Position numbers and translations under genes: made by a program
Source of the DNA: Candidatus Peribacteraceae bacterium
Lineage (GTDB): Bacteria; Patescibacteriota; Gracilibacteria; Peribacterales; Peribacteraceae
NCBI GenBank assembly: GCA_028718905.1
Contig: JAQUKV010000015.1
Span: forward strand, 1 to 34,497
Direction of reading: 5' to 3'
DNA: 34,497 bases
Shown here: one piece after another, positions 20,418 to 26,241 of the stretch
Layout: every line of letters starts with the position of its first letter
How positions within the stretch are numbered: position 1 is the first letter of the stretch
Notes under the pieces: model-generated
The model's input: the letters and a program-made list of their open reading frames with translations, nothing else
Databases searched by the model: none
Told to the model about the DNA's origin: nothing

Positions 20418-22721
20418 CTACAAAATCTTCAACGGAGCGATCGAGAGCGCAAAGCTCTTCTTCACCCCCGAATCGAACGCGATATCCGCCACACCGCCCC
20501 GCACTGCTGCCACCGTTCCCTGACCGAACTTGGGATGCTCGACGCGCGTACCTTCCGTCATGGGTTCCTGCGAAGCATCGTCCAGAGTGACATCCTGATT
20601 GAATTCCATCTTCAGGTGTTTTTCCTGATTGTACGGCTCCACATGTCCTCCGGTCAGCGCTTCCTCCTGTCCGCGTTCTGCGGCCCAGGCGAAGCTGCTC
20701 AAGACCGAATCACTCCGACGTTCGATGACGCCATCCGGCAGATCATCCAGGAACCTGCTGGGGGAGTTGCTTTTGGTTTCACCCCATAACATGCGTGAGC
20801 GTGCGAACAGGAGCGTGAGATGCGTTTTGGCCCGCGTCATGGCCACGTACATCAGTCTGCGCTCCTCCTCCAGCTGCTCACGGTCGTACAGGCTTGATGC
20901 ATGCGGAAAAATACCTTCTTCGCATCCTGCAACCGTCACGTGCCCGAATTCCAGCCCCTTGCACAGGTGCACGGTCATGAGGGTGACGGCGTCATCCTTG
21001 AGCTCCGCAAGACGGTCCACCTCCGAAACCAGCGCGACTTCCTCCAGAAAGCTCGTGAGGGAAAGCCCTGGTTCCAGATGATCGTACTTGTGCATCACCG
21101 AGAGCAGCTCCTCCACGTTCTGCCAGCGCTCTTCGCCCTCTTCGGTGCCATCCTTGAGCCATTTCTCGAGCCCGATGCGCTGCAGCAGTCGGACGGTCAG
21201 ATCCGCCACGGCCAGACGTTTGAGATCCTCCTGCAGATCCGTGACGATCTTCACAAATTCCCTGATGCGGTTTTTCGTGCCTTCGTTCAGATCCTGAATT
21301 TCATCCGCCCGCTGCAGAGATGACCAGAGCGAAGTGTTATTGAAACTGCTCCATTCGCGGATCCGTTCCAATGTCGTCTCGCCGATCTTGCGCGCCGGAA
21401 CGTTGATGATGCGCAGGAGCGACACCACGTCCGCAGGATTCAGAATCACATGGAGGTACGCGAGCACGTCCTTCACCTCCCGTCGCGCGTAGAACTTCAC
21501 TCCGCCGACAATGCGATAGGGGATCGAGAGCCGCATGCAGGCCTCTTCGAACAGGCGGGACTGCGCGTTGGTGCGGTAGAGAATGACCTGATCGTTCAAC
21601 GCAACACCTTCCGCTCTGAGGGCAGTGATGCGCTTGAGCGCCTCTTCCGCCTCTTTGCGTTCGCTCTCCACCTCGTGCACGAGCACCTTCGGGCCTTCTG
21701 TTCTCTTCGACCACATCTTCTTCTTGGGGCGGTCGGGATTCGCGGCGATCACGGCGTCCGCTGCCGAAAGGATCAGTTGCGTGGAGCGATAGTTCTGCTC
21801 CAGCTTGATTTCGGTCGCATCTTTGTACTCCTTCCGAAACTCCAGAATATTGCGGATATCCGCGCCGCGGAATGCGTAGATGGACTGGTCCGGATCGCCG
21901 ATGACGCAGAGGTTCCGGTACTTCTGCGCGAGCAGCGTCGTGAAGAGGTACTGTGCATGATTCGTATCCTGATACTCGTCCACGTTGATGTACCGCCACG
22001 TCTCCTGATAACGGTCGAGGACGGCCGGCACTTCGTGGAAGAGCCGCACGACTTCGAGCATCAGGTCGTCGAAATCGAGGGCATTGGCCGTGCGAAGCGC
22101 CTTCTCGTATGCGGCAAATGCCTTGCAGATCGTCTCCATGCGCGGGGAGGTAGCGTCTTTCAGGGCTTCCTTGGGCGAGAGCGCTTCACACTTGAAGCGC
22201 CCGATGGAAGACAGAACGGCGCGTGGCTTGAGTTCCGCCTCTTCCACCTTCATCTCGCGCAGGACCTGTTTGACCAGCCGCTCCTGATCATCTTTGTCAT
22301 AGATCACGAAGGAGCGGTCGCGCCCCAGCTTTTCGATGTCCTTTCTCAAAATCCGTGCGCAGATACTGTGAAACGTCCCCATGATCGGCAGCCGCGGCTG
22401 TTGATCACCCTGAGCGAGTCCGAAGGACGAGTCGAAGGGTGACTGCTCTGTGAGGTGCAGCAGATTCTCGATGCGCGATTTCATTTCTTTGGCCGCTTTG
22501 TTGGTGAACGTGACCGCGAGGATCTGCCACGGCGGTATGCCTTGCGCGATCAGGGCGGCGATGCGATGTGTGAGAGCCTTGGTCTTGCCGCTGCCGGCTC
22601 CGGCCAGAATGAGGAGAGGCCCCTTGGTGTGTTCCACGGCTTTGCGCTGCGGCTCATTGAGAGTGCCGAGGATCAGCCCGGATTTTTTTGCAGCGTGCGC
22701 AGGAGTATCGGTTGCCTTCAC
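20418..22721 (-). CDS. pcrA: ATP-dependent 3'-5' DNA helicase, PcrA/UvrD family
   Basis: 767 residues, superfamily 1A helicase for mismatch/excision repair and removal of proteins from DNA. Motifs in order: Q-motif region LNEPQRKAV (~21-29), Walker A AGAGSGKT (40-47), TFTNKAAKEM (71-80), MGTFHSICARIL (~114-125), Walker B VDEYQDTN, GDPDQSIYAFRGA, EQNYRST, VHLCKGLEFGHV (usual S replaced by L-C), and VAMTRAK. The C-terminus has the GTRVEHPKFGQGTV Tudor-like domain that binds RNA polymerase in PcrA. Residues 94-105 (SPFDSSFGLAQG) are encoded by the palindromic repeat at 22406-22441, an insertion between motifs Ia and Ib. The start is GTG, overlapping the previous stop (GTGA), so the gene is coupled to the small gene upstream and to attenuator module E. 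Confidence 0.95.
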   Translation of the reverse strand: MKATDTPAHAAKKSGLILGTLNEPQRKAVEHTKGPLLILAGAGSGKTKALTHRIAALIAQGIPPWQILAVTFTNKAAKEMKSRIENLLHLTEQSPFDSSFGLAQGDQQPRLPIMGTFHSICARILRKDIEKLGRDRSFVIYDKDDQERLVKQVLREMKVEEAELKPRAVLSSIGRFKCEALSPKEALKDATSPRMETICKAFAAYEKALRTANALDFDDLMLEVVRLFHEVPAVLDRYQETWRYINVDEYQDTNHAQYLFTTLLAQKYRNLCVIGDPDQSIYAFRGADIRNILEFRKEYKDATEIKLEQNYRSTQLILSAADAVIAANPDRPKKKMWSKRTEGPKVLVHEVESERKEAEEALKRITALRAEGVALNDQVILYRTNAQSRLFEEACMRLSIPYRIVGGVKFYARREVKDVLAYLHVILNPADVVSLLRIINVPARKIGETTLERIREWSSFNNTSLWSSLQRADEIQDLNEGTKNRIREFVKIVTDLQEDLKRLAVADLTVRLLQRIGLEKWLKDGTEEGEERWQNVEELLSVMHKYDHLEPGLSLTSFLEEVALVSEVDRLAELKDDAVTLMTVHLCKGLEFGHVTVAGCEEGIFPHASSLYDREQLEEERRLMYVAMTRAKTHLTLLFARSRMLWGETKSNSPSRFLDDLPDGVIERRSDSVLSSFAWAAERGQEEALTGGHVEPYNQEKHLKMEFNQDVTLDDASQEPMTEGTRVEHPKFGQGTVAAVRGGVADIAFDSGVKKSFALSIAPLKIL
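22406..22441. repeat. Dispersed palindromic repeat, copy 3, inside pcrA
   Basis: 36 nt bounded by CACCCT and AGGGTG, containing the GAGTCCGAAGG/..GACGAGTCGAAGGG arms. It is a multiple of three and adds 12 residues to PcrA without breaking the frame. Confidence 0.7.
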
Positions 22722-22978
22722 TGAGGCATGGTATCAGAGGCCTGCAGATTCGCGGAGACATTTCCCCGTGTACTGAGCGAGAGCCTTCCGATTTCTGCCA
22801 CGATGCGGCGGAGCACCTCTTCGTTCCCTTCTCCATTGTGTGCAACATCTTCCACAATGAGACCTTCTTTCCGATCTTCCACGCATACTGTGCGGGCGCC
22901 GTTCTGCGGGAACCACCAACGTATTTCTTCCTGACTTCCGTCGGGATCGCGTACCGGGGCTTTTGCGATTCGTTTCAT
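22718..22978 (-). CDS. Small orphan protein upstream of pcrA
   Basis: 86 residues, family not recognised. The N-terminal half has strands (EEIRWWFPQNGARTVCVEDRKEGLIVEDVAHNG) and is followed by a helix (EEVLRRIVAEIGRL) and a polar tail. RWWFPQNG is the most distinctive piece. The stop overlaps the pcrA start by 4 nt, so the two are probably translated together. A partner or regulator of the helicase is a guess from context. It lies about 20 nt past the module E terminator, with AGGAG 12-16 nt before the ATG that may help initiation. Confidence 0.65.
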   Translation of the reverse strand: MKRIAKAPVRDPDGSQEEIRWWFPQNGARTVCVEDRKEGLIVEDVAHNGEGNEEVLRRIVAEIGRLSLSTRGNVSANLQASDTMPQ

Positions 22979-22999
22979 GGCTCGGGAGGGAAGGAGAAA

Positions 23000-23056
23000 T
23001 AAAAAGAACCCCGCTTCTCTTGTGCGGGGTGCAAATAGATATCAGCACACCCGCTA
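23000..23056 (-). promoter_or_regulatory. Module E: antiterminator versus terminator before the pcrA operon
   Basis: On the minus strand GCGGG-T-GTGC (23054-23045), beginning at the last base of the leader E stop codon, pairs with GCAC-CCCGC (23032-23024). ACCCCGC (23030-23024) can instead pair with GCGGGGT (23014-23008), preceded by GAA and followed by TCTTTTT: a terminator. The two folds share the C-rich strand and exclude each other. The pcrA operon ATG (22978) lies beyond, so read-through is needed for its expression from the promoter at 23120. Confidence 0.75.
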
Positions 23057-23086
23057 CCTCTTCGGGGTATTGAGGACCTGCTTCAT
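23054..23086 (-). CDS. Leader ORF E (10 residues)
   Basis: ATG at 23086, TAG at 23056-23054, peptide MKQVLNTPKR. It is the first ORF of the transcript, about 27-30 nt from the predicted RNA start. Its stop codon touches the antiterminator stem. It shares QVL and a Pro close to the end with leader D, a weak resemblance. Confidence 0.5.
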   Translation of the reverse strand: MKQVLNTPKR

Positions 23087-23119
23087 GGTGTACACAGAGG
23101 AGTGCGACATGACAGGGTC

Positions 23120-23147
23120 AAGATAGCTTTTCATCCATTCCTGTCAA
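23120..23147 (-). promoter_or_regulatory. Promoter of module E, TTGACA-N16-TATCTT
   Basis: Minus-strand perfect -35 (23142-23147), 16-nt spacer, -10 TATCTT (23120-23125). It drives leader E and, past the terminator, the small gene and pcrA. Confidence 0.6.
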
Positions 23148-23205
23148 ATGTACTGATTTTTCGGCTTCAAATGCGCATTCCACACAGATGCACGGACATC
23201 ATTTC

Positions 23206-23475
23206 CTACAGCAGATCGAGTTCCCTGCGCAGCCGGTTCTCCGCCTGCATCCGATTCACGGGTGTTCGCCGTCCGTTCTTGAGAAAACGGAACACCGCCG
23301 ATCGGATGACCCCCTGTTCGCGGCTGACGAGTTCCGCGGCGAGCGAAACGGGTCCGTGTCCGTTCTCGACCAGGCGGAAGACCGTGAGCGTTCCGCCGTA
23401 GTTCGGTTCCGCATAGGAGAAGCGACCGAGCGCATTCTCTTCTTCGATGGTCATGCCGAGGATCTCGTATGCCAT
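23206..23475 (-). CDS. Small orphan protein behind module D
   Basis: 89 residues, family not recognised. The N-terminal half suggests strands (MAYEILGMTIEEENALGRFSYAEPNYGGTLTVFRLVENG); the C-terminal half is helical and basic (VSLAAELVSREQGVIRSAVFRFLKNGRRTPVNRMQAENRLRRELDLL). No signal peptide or membrane span. The ATG at 23475 follows the pyrimidine-rich tract after terminator D; an earlier in-frame ATG (23517) lies inside the T-run. It is followed by the module E promoter, so it may be the only gene of its unit. Confidence 0.62.
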   Translation of the reverse strand: MAYEILGMTIEEENALGRFSYAEPNYGGTLTVFRLVENGHGPVSLAAELVSREQGVIRSAVFRFLKNGRRTPVNRMQAENRLRRELDLL

Positions 23476-23515
23476 GGGAAGGGGGGAAATGGGGAAGTAG
23501 GGAAATGGGGAATAC

Positions 23516-23563
23516 AAAAAACCCCGCTTGCGCGAGGTGATGAATCCATCAGCACGTTCGCGC
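23516..23563 (-). promoter_or_regulatory. Module D: antiterminator versus terminator
   Basis: Minus strand: GCGCGA (23563-23558), starting at the last base of the leader D stop codon, pairs with TCGCGC (23535-23530). Inside lies TGATG/CATCA. CCTCGC (23537-23532) can instead pair with GCGGGG (23527-23522) over a GCAA loop, followed by T6 (23521-23516): a terminator. AAGCGGGG is shared with module E, and GTGCTGAT after the 5' strand is also common to D and E. Confidence 0.72.
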
Positions 23564-23640
23564 TATCCCTGCGGGACGACGACGAGGACCCGTTCGACGA
23601 GCTCAGGGCAGGCGCTGACGAGGACCTGATACTGTTGCAT
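23563..23640 (-). CDS. Leader ORF D (25 residues)
   Basis: ATG at 23640, TAG at 23565-23563. The peptide starts MQQYQVLV and ends VLVVVPQG. The ATG is only 8 nt from the -10 of a strong promoter, so translation is leaderless or nearly so. The middle (SACPELVERV) derives from a copy of the dispersed palindrome. As in module E, the stop codon touches the antiterminator stem. Confidence 0.55.
   Translation of the reverse strand: MQQYQVLVSACPELVERVLVVVPQG
23590..23611. repeat. Dispersed palindromic repeat, copy 4, inside leader ORF D
   Basis: CCGTTCGACGAGCTCAGGGC, a diverged copy of the repeat, read in frame in leader D. Confidence 0.5.
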
Positions 23641-23648
23641 CTGACGAA

Positions 23649-23676
23649 ATGATAGGACGCTTCGCTTCACAGTCAA
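23649..23676 (-). promoter_or_regulatory. Promoter of module D, TTGACT-N16-TATCAT
   Basis: Minus-strand -35 TTGACT (23671-23676) and -10 TATCAT (23649-23654), both 5 of 6, spacer 16. It lies just after the stop of the rmuC-like gene. Confidence 0.72.
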
Positions 23677-23686
23677 TAGCGAGGAT

Positions 23687-24823
23687 TCACCGCTTGGTAT
23701 CTTCTTTCTGCATCTTCGACTGCGGTTCGGTGAGCTCCAGGAGTTTTTCGCGCAGGAGTTCGGGGTTGGCAATAAAAGACTTCTGATCGGCGGTTTTGAA
23801 GTTGAGCGCACGCATCTTGGCCTTGCGAATCGCCACTTCTTTCGCCAACCCTGTATCCGCCACCTGCGTTTTGCTTAAGGTATCGATGCCATGTTGCATG
23901 AGCTGGTAGTCGGCGAAGTTTCTCAGACTGATGTGGTAGTCAAGCTGCGTGATCAGGTCGATGATCGCTTCACGTTCCTGCGGGTCCCATCCCTCGATCG
24001 TCTCGTAACTCTCGATGTGTTTGAGGCTGGCGAGGATGGGAGCGAGCGCCTCGGGAGACACGATGTAAAAGTGGAATCCTTCCTCGTAGTAGTACGTCTT
24101 CTTGAGTTCGCTGATCGCGTTCGTGGGGACCACGAGGAAGATCCTGGAGTAGATCCCTTCTTTCCCTTTCACTTTTGCGGCGGTTTTCTTCACCTGGTCA
24201 TCAATGTAGACCTGTAAATTCGTCGCTTTTGAAATCTTTGCATCGAAGATAACATACTGCTCCAGGAATTCGATCAGGAAATCAGGCTTCAGATTGCCGT
24301 GGAACCCCTCTGGCAGGTTGTTGTTGTCGTAGGAAGTGAAGGCGTGCTGTGGTTTTTTGCAGAGGTCTGTGAGAAGGGAGATGACGCTTATCTCGTGCTC
24401 AGCCCACATACGATCTCGTTCTTCTATTTCCTTCTGTATGCGCTTTTCATCATCATGTCGTATGCGCATTTTTTCATCTTCCAGTGATCTCTTTGCGCTA
24501 TCAAGCTGCATCAATGCCTGCTGCTGATCTTTTTCGCGTTGTTTCTGTACCGCTTTATATTCTGCGACTTGGGTCGCAAGCCCCTCGTTTGCTGCCTGTA
24601 CTTTCATGTAATCGGCAGCAAGCTGTTTGCCTTTACCCTTCAATTCATTGTTTTCAGATTTCACTTCATCAACCATATTTTTTAATTCGCCGATTTCCTC
24701 TTTGCGGCGATCAAGCTCGGCTTGGAGGAGAGGGTCGCCTTCGTTGCGTGCACGAAAAGCTTTCCAGAGCACGACGGCAATGCCCATCAATACTGCGGTG
24801 AGGAGAATATTGGTGAGAGTCAT
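23687..24823 (-). CDS. RmuC-like coiled-coil protein with nuclease-fold domain
   Basis: 378 residues. One N-terminal membrane segment (TNILLTAVLMGIAVVLWKAF, ~4-23) is followed by a long coiled coil to about 145 (Lys/Glu/Gln-rich heptads). A globular domain then contains NLKPDFLIEFLEQYVIFDAKIS. In RmuC proteins the equivalent P-D-F...D-x-K is read as a PD-(D/E)XK nuclease core. RmuC limits recombination at inverted repeats; similarity here is in layout and this motif, so I leave the symbol empty. The ATG is 6 nt after an extended -10 (24830). The next gene downstream is controlled by module D. Confidence 0.72.
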   Translation of the reverse strand: MTLTNILLTAVLMGIAVVLWKAFRARNEGDPLLQAELDRRKEEIGELKNMVDEVKSENNELKGKGKQLAADYMKVQAANEGLATQVAEYKAVQKQREKDQQQALMQLDSAKRSLEDEKMRIRHDDEKRIQKEIEERDRMWAEHEISVISLLTDLCKKPQHAFTSYDNNNLPEGFHGNLKPDFLIEFLEQYVIFDAKISKATNLQVYIDDQVKKTAAKVKGKEGIYSRIFLVVPTNAISELKKTYYYEEGFHFYIVSPEALAPILASLKHIESYETIEGWDPQEREAIIDLITQLDYHISLRNFADYQLMQHGIDTLSKTQVADTGLAKEVAIRKAKMRALNFKTADQKSFIANPELLREKLLELTEPQSKMQKEDTKR

Positions 24824-24829
24824 AACGGC

Positions 24830-24835
24830 ATCCTA
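24830..24835 (-). promoter_or_regulatory. Extended -10 (TGC-TAGGAT) for the rmuC-like gene
   Basis: Minus-strand TAGGAT preceded by TGC and ending 6 nt before the ATG at 24823. The repeat copy at 24845-24866 occupies the spacer/-35 zone. Confidence 0.4.
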
Positions 24836-24844
24836 GCAGGGTTT

Positions 24845-24866
24845 ACCCTGAGCGTAGTCGAAGGGT
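24845..24866. repeat. Dispersed palindromic repeat, copy 5
   Basis: ACCCTGAGCGTAGTCGAAGGGT, intergenic, between the rmuC-like gene and rpsO. Confidence 0.6.
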
Positions 24867-24933
24867 GAACATCTGTCCACTCCTTCCAATTTCCATCACA
24901 CTCCTTCGTTGGTTCGGCTTCATGCCAAAATGC

Positions 24934-24961
24934 TTGCATTCTGCAAAATTCCTCTTAGAAT
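24934..24961 (+). promoter_or_regulatory. Promoter TTGCAT-N16-TAGAAT for rpsO
   Basis: -35 TTGCAT (24934-24939), 16-nt spacer, -10 TAGAAT (24956-24961). Unlike most promoters here it gives a leader of about 80 nt (24968-25048). That leader contains small dyads (CGCG..CGCG, GCC-CGGGA-GGC) and could carry an S15 autoregulatory site. Confidence 0.65.
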
Positions 24962-25048
24962 TGGCACCTGTCCGCGCTTCTCCGTTCACGCGTTTGGTCG
25001 CCCGGGAGGCACGGCAAGTATCTTTTTCTGCACGTTCCCTCATCTCTT

Positions 25049-25318
25049 ATGTCCCTCAAGCGCGCCTCCAAGAAACGCCTGATCACCAAGCACCGCACGC
25101 ACGAAACAGACACAGGGTCCGCGCCCGTGCAGGTCGCCATCCTCACCAAAGAGATCGACCTTTTGAGCAAACATCTGGCGGAGCACAAGAAAGATTTCTC
25201 CGCACGCAGGGGTCTTCTCGGCAAGGTCGCGCAGCGCCGCAAACTCCTCAATTACCTGAAGATGAACAAGCCCGAGGCGTATCAGGAGGTGCTGGAGGCG
25301 CATGAGCTGAAGAAATAA
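25049..25318 (+). CDS. rpsO: 30S ribosomal protein S15
   Basis: 89 residues, the exact usual length. It contains the family signatures THETDTGSAPVQVAILTKEIDLLSKHLAEHKKD and the RNA-contact segment FSARRGLLGKVAQRRKLLNYL. S15 binds 16S rRNA helices 20-22 early in 30S assembly. It has its own promoter and an 80-nt leader. In many bacteria rpsO is next to pnp; here they are 3.7 kb apart with five other genes in between. Confidence 0.97.
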   Translation: MSLKRASKKRLITKHRTHETDTGSAPVQVAILTKEIDLLSKHLAEHKKDFSARRGLLGKVAQRRKLLNYLKMNKPEAYQEVLEAHELKK

Positions 25319-25372
25319 GGGCGTAGGGATGGGGTGTGGGGCGTAGGGACAATGAGAGGTATACTTCTGGGT

Positions 25373-25651
25373 ATGGCGGTATCGTCCAGACATCTTCGGG
25401 ACTTATACGATCTTTTTTCTTCCGTGCGGAATCCGGAGGAAGCCGAGAAGCTGCTTGCCGATATCCTCACGCCGCAGGAGCTGGCGTCCGTCGCGGAACG
25501 CTGGCAGCTCATTCAGGAGCTCAACAAAGGGACGCCGCAGCGGGATATCGCAAAGAAGCTCAATCTGAGTATCAGCAAGATCACGCGGGGGTCGAGGATG
25601 CTCAAGTATGGATCGGGAGGATTCGGCTATTTCCTGAAGAAATTGAAGTAA
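25373..25651 (+). CDS. TrpR/YerC-family DNA-binding regulator
   Basis: 92 residues of the TrpR-like YerC/YecD family: HLRDLYDLFSSVRNPEEAEKLLADILTPQELASVAERWQLIQEL, then the helix-turn-helix GTPQRDIAKKLNLSISKITRGSRML. Length and the conserved LTPxELxxxAxRxxI segment are typical. Whether it binds tryptophan is unknown for this group. The ATG at 25373 lies exactly 7 nt after a TATACT box (25360-25365), suggesting a leaderless transcript, though it could also be reached by read-through from rpsO 54 nt upstream. It lies about 0.6 kb upstream of a chorismate-using enzyme gene. Confidence 0.88.
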   Translation: MAVSSRHLRDLYDLFSSVRNPEEAEKLLADILTPQELASVAERWQLIQELNKGTPQRDIAKKLNLSISKITRGSRMLKYGSGGFGYFLKKLK

Positions 25652-25723
25652 GCGAAGTAAGCAAAGAAAGCGGAGAACGGCACTTGATTTGTCCATAAGG
25701 AGAGTGTACTGTTGTAACGGTAC

Positions 25724-26161
25724 ATGAATACTCTCGACTCTCCACTCTCGGTCTACTGTGGCAAAGGGCGCATCGAGCGACTGCGATTCCTCAGCTCCGT
25801 TTCCAAACTTCAGAAACATGTTCGTGAGGCTCTGCAGCGTCTCGGCGTGACGGAGAATCTGATCGGGGAGATCGTTGCCGTGCTCCCATCCGTCCACTTC
25901 GGCGAGGGGTTCCGCTTCGAAGGCGACGATACCTCCATTGGTCATTCGGAACCCGATTGCAGCGAACCTGCGCATCCGGATGCGCGGCGCGCGGTGGTGT
26001 TTGTGCAGTTCTATAATGAAATGCTCGAGCGGTGCATTGCGAAGACGACCGGAGAACTAAAGCCATTTGACGAGGTCGTACAAGAGCCGGAGCAGACGGA
26101 GGGAGAAAAAGAACCCGCCATTCCCGCTTCGGGTGATCGGCGCTGGCGGCGCTCTGCGTAG
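25724..26161 (+). CDS. Orphan acidic protein, unknown function
   Basis: 145 residues, family not recognised. The N-terminal ~60 look folded (IERLRFLSSVSKLQKHVREALQRLGVTENLIGEIVAVLPSVHFGEGFRFEGDD) with a helix pair. The middle has a hydrophobic helix (RAVVFVQFYNEMLERCIAKTT). The last 35 residues are Glu/Pro-rich and end in an Arg/Trp tail (DRRWRRSA). TTGATT with TACTGT stands 11 nt before the ATG as a possible weak promoter. Its TAG is followed at once by a dyad that continues toward the next gene. Confidence 0.6.
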   Translation: MNTLDSPLSVYCGKGRIERLRFLSSVSKLQKHVREALQRLGVTENLIGEIVAVLPSVHFGEGFRFEGDDTSIGHSEPDCSEPAHPDARRAVVFVQFYNEMLERCIAKTTGELKPFDEVVQEPEQTEGEKEPAIPASGDRRWRRSA

Positions 26162-26163
26162 TG

Positions 26164-26220
26164 CGGAGCGTCTGAGTGATGCGTGTGCACGGCGCTCCGT
26201 TCTCGGGCGTGTTTTTGTAT
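26164..26220 (+). promoter_or_regulatory. Dyad and T-run between the orphan gene and the PhzE-like gene
   Basis: CGGAGCG (26164-26170), starting 2 nt after the TAG of the orphan gene, pairs perfectly with CGCTCCG (26193-26199). CACG (26188-26191) can instead pair with CGTG (26208-26211) before T5 (26212-26216) and a pyrimidine-rich tract. The order stop codon, dyad, T-run, pyrimidine tract, ATG is like modules D and E, but the terminator stem is weak. Confidence 0.35.
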
Positions 26221-26241
26221 TTCACTTTCTTTCTCAATTCC

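Noticed and set aside
24968..25048. Leader peptide before rpsO like those of modules A-E
   Set aside because: No ATG-initiated short ORF is present in the predicted leader.
26130..26161. Trp-codon attenuator before the PhzE-like gene
   Set aside because: Only one Trp codon (in DRRWRRSA) near the stop; a tandem Trp run as in trp leaders is missing.
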